Positions 54,876 through 63,632 of a stretch of DNA of 64,000 bases are shown here, piece after piece. Source of the DNA: Staphylococcus ratti (lineage in GTDB: Bacteria; Bacillota; Bacilli; Staphylococcales; Staphylococcaceae); NCBI RefSeq assembly GCF_020883535.1, contig NZ_CP086654.1, forward strand, positions 62,001 to 126,000, written 5' to 3'. The position numbers were made by a program, and so were the translations under genes. The notes under the pieces were generated by a model. The model saw only the letters and a list, made by a program, of their open reading frames with translations, did not search any database and had not been told where the DNA came from. The stretch's first letter is position 1; each line of letters starts with the position of its first letter.

Positions 54876-56039
54876 ATGGCAAAATCATTATTTGAAGTAT
54901 TAGAATCTAAAGAAGCACGAATGATTGAAATTAGACGCTATCTCCACCAACATCCAGAATTATCATTTCATGAAGAAAATACAGCAAAATATATTGAAGA
55001 TTTTTACAAAGATAAAGATGTAAAAGTAACAAAAAATGTAGGTCCACGGGGTATAAAAGTTGAAATCGATTCGGGGCGTCCTGGGAAAACACTTGCGATT
55101 CGCGCAGACTTTGATGCTTTACCGATTCAAGAGGAAACAGAATTACCTTTTGCTTCTCAAGTTGATGGTGTGATGCATGCGTGTGGGCATGATGCACATA
55201 CAGCGTATATGCTTGTACTTGTTGAAACACTTATAGAGATGAAAGATCAATTTAAAGGGAAAATTATAGTGATTCATCAACCGGCAGAAGAAGTCCCTCC
55301 CGGCGGCGCACAAGCGATGATTAAAGATGGCATATTAGATGGCGTTGATCGTGTGTTAGGCGTACATGTGATGAGCCAAATGGACACGGCCAAAGTATTT
55401 TATTGCCCTGGATTCGTTCAAACAGGCCGCGCCTTTTTCAAGTTAAAAGTAAAAGGGAGAGGTGGACATGGCTCATCTCCACATACTGCTAACGATGCGA
55501 TTGTGGCGGCAAGTGCTTTTGTTATGGATGTACAAACCATCATTTCAAGACGGCTAAATCCTTTTGAAACGGGCGTCGTAACGATTGGGTCATTTGATGG
55601 TAAAGGACAATTTAATGTGATTAAAGATGTCGTTGAGCTTGAGGGAGACGTGCGTGCATTAACGGATGAAACGAAAGCCACGATTGAAAAGGAAATTAAA
55701 CGTTTATCTAAAGGGCTTGAAGCCACATTTGGTGTGACGTGCGAGTTAGATTATCACGATGATTATCCAGCGCTATATAATGACCCTGACTTTACGCATT
55801 ACGTTGCTGAAACGATTGATCAAGCAGGTTTAGACATACAAGAGGCAAATCCACAACCGCCATCTGAGGATTTTGCATACTATGCTAAAGAAAAGCCGAG
55901 TGCATTTATTTATGTAGGTGCAAAACCTGAAGAAGGCGATGCGTATCCTCACCACCATCCTAAATTTAATATTAGCGAAAAAGCCTTGCTTGTAGCAGCG
56001 AAAGCAGTAGGTTCTGTCGTATTAGATTATTTAAAATAA
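54876..56039 (+). CDS. M20D-family amidohydrolase (N-acyl-amino acid or related)
   Basis: I use the ATG at 54876 (387 aa), six bases after GGGAGGT; the in-frame ATG at 54861 carries that site within it. The M20 metal-binding blocks are clear: RADFDALPIQEE, HACGHDAHTAYML, HQPAEEVPPGGA and GRGGHGSSPH in the dimerisation lid. The enzyme should hydrolyse an amide bond of an N-acylated amino acid or related compound in the cytoplasm; substrate is uncertain. It is monocistronic between the DUF4064 pair and the regulator cassette. Confidence 0.88.
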   Translation: MAKSLFEVLESKEARMIEIRRYLHQHPELSFHEENTAKYIEDFYKDKDVKVTKNVGPRGIKVEIDSGRPGKTLAIRADFDALPIQEETELPFASQVDGVMHACGHDAHTAYMLVLVETLIEMKDQFKGKIIVIHQPAEEVPPGGAQAMIKDGILDGVDRVLGVHVMSQMDTAKVFYCPGFVQTGRAFFKLKVKGRGGHGSSPHTANDAIVAASAFVMDVQTIISRRLNPFETGVVTIGSFDGKGQFNVIKDVVELEGDVRALTDETKATIEKEIKRLSKGLEATFGVTCELDYHDDYPALYNDPDFTHYVAETIDQAGLDIQEANPQPPSEDFAYYAKEKPSAFIYVGAKPEEGDAYPHHHPKFNISEKALLVAAKAVGSVVLDYLK

Positions 56040-56141
56040 GTAAGAAAAGTTCAAACATTATATCGAGGGACGTAAAGAATAAATTCATCTATAAATCATT
56101 TGATATAATAAAGCTAAATTAAATATTTCAGAGGTGTACGA

Positions 56142-56810
56142 ATGAAGTATAATGCTTTGATTATTGAAGATGATATTGAAATTGCGCATATCATTTCTTT
56201 GAATTTAGCACATATGGAAACACAGTCGACGCTCGCATACACAGGTGATGAAGGGTTAAGTAAGTTAGAAAAAGATACGTTTGATCTTGTTATATTAGAT
56301 CTTATGTTGCCAGGAAAATCCGGAGACGAAATCATTAAGGAACTAAAAAATAAAACGGAAGCGAAAATTGTAGTAGTATCTGCAAAATCAGAAGTGAATG
56401 ATAAGGTCAATTTATTATTATCTGGAGCGGATGATTACATTATAAAACCATTTGCTAAAGAAGAATTTAGAGCAAGAATTCAAGTGCAATTGCGCAATCT
56501 TAACAAACGAATAACGAATCAAAAATTAAAATGGAAAGCGTTAGAATTAGATAAATCTAAACGAAGTGTAACATTCAATCAGACGCAGATTGCGTTAACA
56601 AATACGGAGTTTGACATATTAGCTTTGTTAATTGCTTCCCCAGAAACCCCTTTTACGAAAAGACAAATTTATGAAGTGATTCAAGGTGTATATTTAGGGG
56701 ATGACAATACGGTGAATGTGCATGTCTCTAATTTAAGAAAGAAATTAGCACAACATACAACAGATACGTATATTAAAACAGTTTGGGGTATTGGTTTTAT
56801 GCTCGTCTAA
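56142..56810 (+). CDS. OmpR/PhoB-type response regulator
   Basis: The 222-aa protein has a receiver domain (1-115) with acidic pocket EDD (9-11) and phospho-acceptor Asp53 in LVILDLMLPG. A C-terminal winged helix follows (about 130-222: LTNTEFDILALLIASPETPFTKRQIY, NTVNVHVSNLRKKL and TVWGIGFML). CAGAGGTG precedes the ATG, and TATAAT at 56104-56109 is a likely -10. The matching kinase is not next but three genes on, after an ABC transporter pair, as in peptide-sensing immunity cassettes. Targets likely include the adjacent ABC genes. Confidence 0.92.
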   Translation: MKYNALIIEDDIEIAHIISLNLAHMETQSTLAYTGDEGLSKLEKDTFDLVILDLMLPGKSGDEIIKELKNKTEAKIVVVSAKSEVNDKVNLLLSGADDYIIKPFAKEEFRARIQVQLRNLNKRITNQKLKWKALELDKSKRSVTFNQTQIALTNTEFDILALLIASPETPFTKRQIYEVIQGVYLGDDNTVNVHVSNLRKKLAQHTTDTYIKTVWGIGFMLV

Positions 56811-56852
56811 TTCTTAAGACTTTCTTTATAATTTGCTTAAAGTAATTTGAAG

Positions 56853-56892
56853 AACCTTCTTCTATAGTAAAGTTATAGAAGGAGGTTTTTTT
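56853..56892 (+). promoter_or_regulatory. Hairpin hiding the ATPase ribosome binding site and resembling a terminator
   Basis: AACCTTCTTCTATA (56853-56866) pairs with TATAGAAGGAGGTT (56874-56887) over 14 bp with one G-U pair and a 7-nt loop. The right arm contains the AGGAGG used by the gene at 56893, and T7 follows up to the ATG. Confidence 0.7.
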
Positions 56893-57807
56893 ATGGATGT
56901 TGTTATAAAAACGAAGCATTTAAGTAAAAAGTATCAAACCCATCTTGCACTACATCCAACGAATTTTACTTTAAAAAAAGGAGAAATTTGTGCGCTAATT
57001 GGTAAAAATGGCGCAGGGAAGTCTACATTGATTAAGTTGATTGCCAATCACATTCAACCTACTGAAGGCACGATAGAACTATTTGGTCGTGTAGCTAAAC
57101 CAAATCAGGAAGTGCGAAAACGGATAGGATTTTTAATTGATACGTCTGTCTTTATAACCCACTTTACTGCTAAGCAAAATTTAGAATATTTTGCGACGCA
57201 ATATGGACTTATCGATAAACAACGTATTCAAGATGTTTTGGATGAAGTGGGACTGGGACAAGTATCTAAAAAAGTAAAAGCCTATTCTTTAGGGATGAAA
57301 CAACGATTAGGCATTGCATTAGCGTTACTTAATGCACCGGATTTGATTATTTTAGATGAGCCTATTAATGGTTTAGACGTAGAAGGAATAAGAGATTTTC
57401 GTAATCTTATCGTCCAATTGAATAAAACGTACGGAATGACCGTTTTGATTTCTAGTCACATTTTAAGTGAATTGCAGCAAATTGCTACCCAATTCGTCTT
57501 TATTGAAAAGGGTCACTTGGTTGAATCAGTGAGTAGAGAGGCACTATTTAAAAAGGCGAAAAAAGCCATTTCTTTAAAGGTAGATCAAACGTCTAAAGCA
57601 GTACAAATCATAGACAATACAAATTCAGACATAGATTATAAAGTACTTCGCGATGAAACCATTATGATTAAGTCTGATGTTTTAGAGCCAAGTGAAGTGA
57701 ATGCGCTCATGTGGGAGCAAGGCATACGTGTATATCAAATTAAAGAAGAGTTGTTTAATTTGGAAAATTATTTTTTACAAGAACAAAGGGGTGAGTCCCA
57801 TGATTAA
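56893..57807 (+). CDS. ABC transporter ATPase (ABC-2/NatA-like)
   Basis: The 304-aa ATPase has Walker A GKNGAGKSTL (about 37-46), signature YSLGMKQRLG (about 133-142) and Walker B LIILDEPINGLD (about 152-163). A C-terminal extension of about 90 aa follows, as in drug or bacteriocin exporter ATPases. It overlaps the permease gene by 8 bp. Its ribosome binding site AGAAGGAGG is buried in a 14-bp hairpin directly before the ATG, so translation, or transcription past the T-run, is probably regulated. Confidence 0.93.
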   Translation: MDVVIKTKHLSKKYQTHLALHPTNFTLKKGEICALIGKNGAGKSTLIKLIANHIQPTEGTIELFGRVAKPNQEVRKRIGFLIDTSVFITHFTAKQNLEYFATQYGLIDKQRIQDVLDEVGLGQVSKKVKAYSLGMKQRLGIALALLNAPDLIILDEPINGLDVEGIRDFRNLIVQLNKTYGMTVLISSHILSELQQIATQFVFIEKGHLVESVSREALFKKAKKAISLKVDQTSKAVQIIDNTNSDIDYKVLRDETIMIKSDVLEPSEVNALMWEQGIRVYQIKEELFNLENYFLQEQRGESHD

Positions 57808-58549
57808 TTTTTTAAAAAGCCAAAATTATCTTATGCTAAGAAGTAAGAAATTCTATATTTTAGCAGCTGTATGTTATGTGCTTATTATTTTAGCAGGGTT
57901 AGTACTGTATTTTACGGGACAATCAGGCAGTTATTTTCCTTACGATAATGCCCGATTTTATTATGTGAATGTGGTAGGATTTAGTGGATTAATTATTATA
58001 ATTAGTGTTATTGTTAACCAATTTTTCCATACAAAAGAAATTCATCAAAGTGAAAAAGTAAGCATTGCTTTTGATATGCCTAAAAAAACATTATACTTTG
58101 GGAAGTTTTACGCATTGCTATATTATTTTTTTACTGTTTGTCTCGTATCTTTTTTAATTTTGATCACAATGGGAAGTTTGCTATTTGAGGATGGAACAAG
58201 AAATATTATGCTATTGGTATACAGCATTATTAATATGGCGCCTATGATATTTGGAGCACTCGCTGTGGGGCATGCGTTATTCAGTTCTAGAATGAATGCA
58301 GTTGGTGTGGTTATAACGATTTTGTTGCTTTTTACAGGGTTAAAACAACTCTTTTACGGATTAACGCTATTAAATAAAGGATTTGAGCCTATTTACAAAT
58401 TAACACCGCAATATTTATTAGATGAAAATTTACAAATGTACATATCTCACCATGTGGATTTAGGTATCGAGTATTGGATTATTGGATTAATGATGGGCCT
58501 ATTCAGTTTAGTTTTAGGCTATTTGAAATTTAAAAAATTAGAGCATTAA
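57800..58549 (+). CDS. ABC-2 type permease
   Basis: The start is the ATG at 57800, behind AAAGGGGTGAG in the end of the ATPase gene (249 aa). About six membrane helices are visible, first KFYILAAVCYVLIILAGLVLY and last IGLMMGLFSLVLGYL. It forms the membrane channel for the preceding ATPase. Together they probably export or remove a peptide or lipid-active compound, given the flanking two-component genes; the cargo is unknown. Confidence 0.88.
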   Translation: MINFLKSQNYLMLRSKKFYILAAVCYVLIILAGLVLYFTGQSGSYFPYDNARFYYVNVVGFSGLIIIISVIVNQFFHTKEIHQSEKVSIAFDMPKKTLYFGKFYALLYYFFTVCLVSFLILITMGSLLFEDGTRNIMLLVYSIINMAPMIFGALAVGHALFSSRMNAVGVVITILLLFTGLKQLFYGLTLLNKGFEPIYKLTPQYLLDENLQMYISHHVDLGIEYWIIGLMMGLFSLVLGYLKFKKLEH

Positions 58550-58567
58550 TATTAAGGAAGAGGTTTT

Positions 58568-59470
58568 ATGTTATACGTTGTTATCACATTACTTGTTTTA
58601 GTTATCGCCATATTAGGGGTATGTTATTGGAGATTAAAAAGCGAATTAAAATATATTGAGTTACAACTCAATCAATTAAATGAAGATATTGAATCTAATC
58701 AATATATAAGGTCATCAACGGGGTTTCAAGGAAGTAAATCATTGATTCAAGCGTTGAATGCGTACATCAATCAAGTAAAGAAGTATCACCAATTTTATAG
58801 AAAAAAAGAATTGATGTTAAACAAAGAAATTAACAATGTTTCTCATGATTTAAGAACGCCGCTAACAGCCATCAAAGGATATACAGAGCTACTTCAAGAA
58901 ACGAATAATGAAAATGACATAAAGCAATATATTCAAGCGATAGATGGCAAAGTATCGCATTTAATACAAAGTGTGAATCTCTTTCATGAACTGACGTATT
59001 TCAATGCGTTTGATTACGATTTAGAATTAGAAAAAATAGATATTGTCGATTTTACAAAAACACAACTCATATCGTACTTTCATCAATTTGAAGAAAAACA
59101 AATTCAAATTGAATTTGATGAAGCACAAGTTTTAAACGTGTACGCGCATAAAGAAGGTATGATGAGGGTCATGAGTAATGTGATACAAAATGTACTCCGT
59201 TATGGGATGAGTTTAGCGCATATAAGTTTTAGAAAAACGAACAGTGAAATTGTGGTTTGTATTAAAAATGGCACGCAATTGAACATGAATGAGGAACAGT
59301 TATTAAAGCTTTTTGAACGTTCCTATACGTTAGACGAAAGCCGTACAGATTATCAATCAGGCGTAGGATTATATATAGTGAAAAGTTTGGTAGAGCGACA
59401 ACAAGGATCAGTGAGCGTTCAATTTAAAAAGCCGATTTTTGAAATAGAAATCGCATTAAAAAGCGCGTAA
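58568..59470 (+). CDS. Sensor histidine kinase
   Basis: The 300-aa kinase has one N-terminal membrane helix (about 3-21) and no real extracellular domain. A HisKA domain follows with His93 in NNVSHDLRTPLTAI. The HATPase has the N-box SNVIQNVLRYG and G-box region YQSGVGLYIVKSL. With no sensor domain it may sense through the neighbouring ABC transporter, as in Bce-type modules, but it has one helix rather than two. It is 18 bp after the permease and closes the RR-ATPase-permease-HK cassette. Confidence 0.92.
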   Translation: MLYVVITLLVLVIAILGVCYWRLKSELKYIELQLNQLNEDIESNQYIRSSTGFQGSKSLIQALNAYINQVKKYHQFYRKKELMLNKEINNVSHDLRTPLTAIKGYTELLQETNNENDIKQYIQAIDGKVSHLIQSVNLFHELTYFNAFDYDLELEKIDIVDFTKTQLISYFHQFEEKQIQIEFDEAQVLNVYAHKEGMMRVMSNVIQNVLRYGMSLAHISFRKTNSEIVVCIKNGTQLNMNEEQLLKLFERSYTLDESRTDYQSGVGLYIVKSLVERQQGSVSVQFKKPIFEIEIALKSA

Positions 59471-59551
59471 ATGTCACACGTGAAACAAGTAAGAGTGAAA
59501 ACGAAAAGCACAAGGGCAAAACGAACCATTAAACATATTTAAAATAAGCAA

Positions 59552-59603
59552 TGAAGGCATCCATATATCTCGACCTTAGATATCATGGATGGCTTCATTT
59601 TTT
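59552..59603 (+). terminator. Terminator of the two-component/ABC cassette
   Basis: A long stem pairs TGAAGGCATCCATATATC (from 59552) with GATATCATGGATGGCTTCA (to 59597), followed by TTTTTT. Confidence 0.85.
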
Positions 59604-60052
59604 AAACATGGAAACCATATAATGCCGCACAAGAAAATAGACGATATTAGTTTACAAAAGTCCCCTCGTTATCGTGAATAGTGAGGAAATTGGTATATCT
59701 AGAAAAACTAGTTATTGATTGAATTATAGCGATAAGGCTATAAATTACGAATTTTTATTAGTATGTTTTTAAATACTAAAATAGAAAGTTAATTTTAAAT
59801 AAAAGGAATCATTTGAAACATTCATAATAAGTATAGTATTGTTGTTGTCAAGTAAGTACCAATGAAAAAAGCTATAGAAAAACGTTGAAAAAATATGTAG
59901 TCCCAACTTTGAATTATATTTTAAAATCGAAAGAAGCTACTTTAAGTATCATAAAAGGGGAAGTTGCTTAAAATCTGATGCGTACGATTATTAAAAATTT
60001 TTAGATTGTCGTATAGGATGCTGGAGATTTGATATAAGAAAGGATGGATTTA
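59604..60052. other. AT-rich gene-free stretch
   Basis: About 450 bp show no gene with a proper ribosome binding site. A 35-codon helical-looking frame around 59860-59971 has no start of its own and may be decayed coding DNA. I see no RNA gene or mobile-element end. Confidence 0.45.
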
Positions 60053-60385
60053 ATGAACAACGAAGAGTTAGAGTCTAAGCTCTTATTAATTAAACAGTCT
60101 ATAGATGTGCTTCAGGAAGAATTAGCGCCTGACTTGAAGACTAAAGATTTGGTATTATTACGTTATGGTTATAAGGTTGATGAAATTGACAAGTTAAATA
60201 AGTATTTATTTAAATTAACAACTGAAAATGAAAAGGTAACAAAGAGAGAATTTAAGGCAAAGTTATGTGAAATTAGAAATCTTCCTGAAATCCCAATGGG
60301 GCAAGTTAATGATATTTTAGAAGGTTATCGCAATAGTAAACTATATGTAAGTTTGATTAATAAGATTTTGAAAGATAATTATTAA
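60053..60385 (+). CDS. Small helical cytoplasmic protein, unknown
   Basis: I use the second ATG (60053, 110 aa), properly spaced from AAAGGATGG. The protein is charged and probably all-helical: ELESKLLLIKQSIDVLQEEL, KVDEIDKLNKYLFKLTTENEK and QVNDILEGYRNSKLYVSLINKIL. It vaguely recalls DUF1878 proteins or four-helix bacteriocin-immunity proteins, but I cannot claim either. No signal peptide is present. It stands 60 bp before the next gene on the same strand and may be cotranscribed with it. Confidence 0.65.
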   Translation: MNNEELESKLLLIKQSIDVLQEELAPDLKTKDLVLLRYGYKVDEIDKLNKYLFKLTTENEKVTKREFKAKLCEIRNLPEIPMGQVNDILEGYRNSKLYVSLINKILKDNY

Positions 60386-60444
60386 CGTTAGGAAATCGTT
60401 GTTGCGCTTAGTTAATTTATTTCTATGCAAAGGATTGATTTTCA

Positions 60445-60972
60445 ATGTACAAATATAAAATATACAATAAACTATCTACAGCACGTACTAAAATAGTAAA
60501 CGAAGATACCGATGAGACGATTGGGTATCTTAAAAAAAGCTATGCTAATATTTTCACACGTTCTATTGATTTAATAGGAGACGGAAAGTTTTTTAATAGT
60601 TTTAAAGTCTATAATAAAGACAACGAATTAGCTTTTGTATCTAAACAAAGAAGTCCTTTTAAGTTTAGAGATTTTATAATTCATTTTACTCAGAAAAATA
60701 AGGAATCAATCTCTCTGAATATTGTAGACCGCCATTGGTTTAAGCTCTCTGAAAAAAACGAATTTCGCTTTTTGAATTCTAGCTATGAATTACATAAAAA
60801 CATAGGAGAATGGGCATACATCATTAATAAAGAAATAAATCAAAAAGTAGCTAAATGGAAAAATCCTTTAACCTCTCCCGTATCTAACTATTTTGAACTT
60901 TTGGATGATTCTTTGAAAGAATATGAACTTCTTTTCTTAGGAATATTCCATACCTATTTGTATGGCGAGTAG
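60445..60972 (+). CDS. Tubby/LURP-like beta-barrel protein (tentative)
   Basis: The 175-aa product follows AAAGGA. Its layout (short beta strands, IVNEDTDETIGYLKKS, LIGDGKFFNSFKVYNKDNELAFVSKQR, then a long hydrophobic helix near 155-172) resembles Tubby C-terminal-like or LURP-one-related proteins of Firmicutes. These may bind membranes. I give this as a weak resemblance only. The neighbours are also uncharacterised, so context adds little. Confidence 0.6.
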   Translation: MYKYKIYNKLSTARTKIVNEDTDETIGYLKKSYANIFTRSIDLIGDGKFFNSFKVYNKDNELAFVSKQRSPFKFRDFIIHFTQKNKESISLNIVDRHWFKLSEKNEFRFLNSSYELHKNIGEWAYIINKEINQKVAKWKNPLTSPVSNYFELLDDSLKEYELLFLGIFHTYLYGE

Positions 60973-61346
60973 TTTTAAAAAAGAGACTAAATACATGGCA
61001 ATAAAACGTGTATTAATGCATTTTATAAAAATGTAATTGAATAATATAATCTAACAAATATGTATCTGTATTGTCTGTACGTGTAGATATATGTAATTTA
61101 AGTTCAATGCTTTTTCAGGTAGATAACTTGTAATAGAAGGAATATTTGTATGTATATATATCTATAAAATTTATTGATTATTAAAATAAACACTATAATG
61201 TTATTTTGCTTTCTTGTTTGCAAGATACAACATAATTGGAAAATATTAGACTTATAATCGCATTTTATTGCTGGAAATAACGCCAACAAACGAGGAAGTA
61301 TACATATTTAGGGTGAACCAAATCAATTCGAGAAATCGTACTATCA
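60973..61346. other. Intergenic stretch without a visible gene
   Basis: The two flanking genes converge here. A minus-strand frame of 61 codons (61104-61289) is AT-rich, has no convincing ribosome binding site and looks accidental. I see no clear terminator. Confidence 0.4.
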
Positions 61347-62114
61347 TTAATGTCTAAAACTTCTTAGATACCTCATTATTTTTACTTTGTCTTTATAATT
61401 TTCTTTATATAGATTTGGAAAAATTTTTGATAAAAAGTAAACATTAAATATATATATTGAAATATGTATGATGATTATTATTGGCATCGGTGAAAAATGT
61501 AAAAATGACCACATAAATGCAATGATTGAAGTAATCAAAAACACTCCCCAAAAACCCACGACCAATAATGCCATTTTTGAATTATATTTGAAAGTTCTTT
61601 TCCAACTGAATCTTTTTTGTTGGCACACAAACTCTTTATATTTTTGACGATTTATGTCAATATAGTCAAATTGTTCAACCTGATAATTATAAATATATTG
61701 GTAAATTCTGTGTTTCTTTGTGTACTTTTTAACTAATGCCTCTTCATCTTGAACTTTCAATAACTCTTTATTAAACGGAGATATAATACTTTTTCTTTCG
61801 AAAATCGAATTATCATTATCTAAGAATAGTATGAAACTATTTAAAGATAATCTAAAAGTGGCAATGTACATGAAAGTAAGGAATAATATTATTGAAAAAT
61901 CTATAGTGAGTATTATGAAAGAAAAGCTTGTATGATAGTAAAAATAATACAATAATATAAAATCTATAGAAAATAAAGTTACGCCTATAATCAAAAAAAC
62001 TGCTATTTGGAGAAAAACTGTTGAATAAAAATCGAATTTCTTATTATCCAAAAATTTCCCTAAAGCTTTTAAAAGAGCTAAAGTTAAAATGAAAAAGTTT
62101 ACTATTTCTTTCAT
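61347..62114 (-). CDS. Multi-pass membrane protein, unknown
   Basis: The 255-aa protein follows AAAAAGGTG on the minus strand. Four or five membrane helices are visible: two pairs in the first 110 residues and two after residue 180. They are separated by a cytoplasmic stretch of about 65 residues rich in Lys, Glu and Tyr (KYTKKHRIYQYIYNYQVEQFDYIDINRQKYKEF). Codon use is very AT-rich, suggesting accessory origin. I recognise no family. It may belong with the small membrane protein at 62458. Confidence 0.68.
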   Translation of the reverse strand: MKEIVNFFILTLALLKALGKFLDNKKFDFYSTVFLQIAVFLIIGVTLFSIDFILLYYFYYHTSFSFIILTIDFSIILFLTFMYIATFRLSLNSFILFLDNDNSIFERKSIISPFNKELLKVQDEEALVKKYTKKHRIYQYIYNYQVEQFDYIDINRQKYKEFVCQQKRFSWKRTFKYNSKMALLVVGFWGVFLITSIIAFMWSFLHFSPMPIIIIIHISIYIFNVYFLSKIFPNLYKENYKDKVKIMRYLRSFRH

Positions 62115-62457
62115 TATTGTTCACCTTTTTAATAAAAATCATTAATTTTTATTTTTTTATTTCTAATCAGAATACACTAACCATTAAATTTAAAAAAATG
62201 ATTGTAATTTGGACGTATTTTATAGCATGTTAAGTATTCTCATAAGATTCAACTAAATTATAATTATGAATTATAAAGTTGTAAAGAAATAGTTATTTAT
62301 ATAAATTTTTATTTATTTTTAAAGAACCCTTAACTAAACTTGCAGACGAATGTCGGCATAGCATGAGCCATTAAACCGATCATTCGCCAACTTAAGTATT
62401 TTGGCAAATTAAAGTAACAAGGTATTGGGAAGAAAACATAAACATTTTAAATTGTTT
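62115..62457. other. AT-rich intergenic stretch
   Basis: About 340 bp without a gene. Bases 62330-62440 are less AT-rich than the rest and could be a remnant, but they give no readable frame. The promoter of the minus-strand membrane protein should lie in the left part. Confidence 0.4.
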
Positions 62458-62730
62458 TTATTTGGTGAGTAAGATAAATAGTAAATGGCCTAGAGCTAGA
62501 AGGATAAGAATTGTTAAAATAGAACTAATAATTGTGATTATTTTAATTTTTCGCTTGCTAAATTCTGGACTTTTATAGATTGAAATATAAAACATATAAA
62601 GGAATCCTACAAACATGCCATATTCAGATAATAAAAAATTCCATCTTATGTCCATATAACCTCCAACCATTAAGCCATATGCTCCTAAAATGACAAAAAA
62701 CAAAATGTATTGATATATGACGACTATCAT
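62458..62730 (-). CDS. Small three-helix membrane protein, unknown
   Basis: The 90-aa product follows TTGGAGG seven bases before the ATG at 62730. Hydrophobic segments lie near residues 3-22, 33-52 and 65-88, with a basic loop EFSKRKIK between the second and third. No family is recognised. Together with the 255-aa membrane protein it forms a minus-strand pair separated by about 340 bp of AT-rich DNA. Confidence 0.68.
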   Translation of the reverse strand: MIVVIYQYILFFVILGAYGLMVGGYMDIRWNFLLSEYGMFVGFLYMFYISIYKSPEFSKRKIKIITIISSILTILILLALGHLLFILLTK

Positions 62731-63063
62731 CTGTTAACCTCCAAAAACGTATATTAATCCATGGTTAGAAGCGTTTTTGCGCTGGTGACAATATTGATAA
62801 AGTATGCGAATTATTTTATGGTGTATTTTAAAGCAAAATTCGTCAAAGCATGAGTCTGTTATACTTTCGTCTATAATAATAAGGATAACTATTTCAATTT
62901 GAGATAGTTACCCTTAAGTTGTTGCGATGCATTTCAATAAAATCAATGTTTTCGATTTTGAAAAATGTTTTTTCAACTTTTACTTTTGAGTCATTTTTCA
63001 ACTATGTTTATGATGTTTTTTGTCTTTTAGACGTATCATAAACCGCGTCACACATTTATATTT

Positions 63064-63501
63064 TTAACAAGCATTTATCATCCATGTTACACCATATGGA
63101 TCTTTGAACATGCCATAAAGTTTTGACCATTCGGTTTCTCCTAAAGGCATTGTCTCTTCACAACCTGCTTCAATCGCACGCTTGTAAAAGTCCGTAGCCG
63201 CTTTGACATCTGCGTCATTGCTGCCATCGAAGGTGAAGCATACATTGGTACCTTCATTACTAATTGGACGTTCATCTCGTGTGGAACTTACCATAAATGT
63301 TTCACCTAAAATTTTGAACTCTGCATTCATGACAAAGCGTTTTGCCACGTCTTTGGGCATTTTATATTCTTCTGGTAAATCTTTAAACATTTCATCGTCA
63401 CCCATTGTTTTTGAGACCACTTCTGCACCAAGTTTTGCTTCGTAAAAATTTAAGGCTTCTAACGCATTTTCGAAATTAAAGTAAGAAACGGATTTAATCA
63501 T
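63064..63501 (-). CDS. VOC (glyoxalase/PhnB-like) family protein
   Basis: The ATG at 63501 follows AAAGGAGC and gives 145 aa. The vicinal-oxygen-chelate fold shows FENALEALNFYEAKLGAEVVSK at the N terminus, NEGTNVCFTFDG in the middle and MFKDPYGVTWMINA at the end. PhnB-like members of this size lack an assigned reaction. The gene is divergent from the BraR-type regulator with about 130 bp between the starts. Confidence 0.85.
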   Translation of the reverse strand: MIKSVSYFNFENALEALNFYEAKLGAEVVSKTMGDDEMFKDLPEEYKMPKDVAKRFVMNAEFKILGETFMVSSTRDERPISNEGTNVCFTFDGSNDADVKAATDFYKRAIEAGCEETMPLGETEWSKLYGMFKDPYGVTWMINAC

Positions 63502-63632
63502 GTAGATGCTCCTTTTTAAGTAATTTGATACAACTACTATACCCAAATTCACAAAACATATTGTAAAGATGTTAAAGACATGAATGCGATTTCTTAACTT
63601 ATGTTAATATGATAAAAAAGGAGGTTAGCTAA

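Noticed and set aside
59860-59971. Helical-looking frame KTLKKYVVPTLNYILKSKEATLS
   Set aside because: No start codon with a ribosome binding site; at best a remnant.
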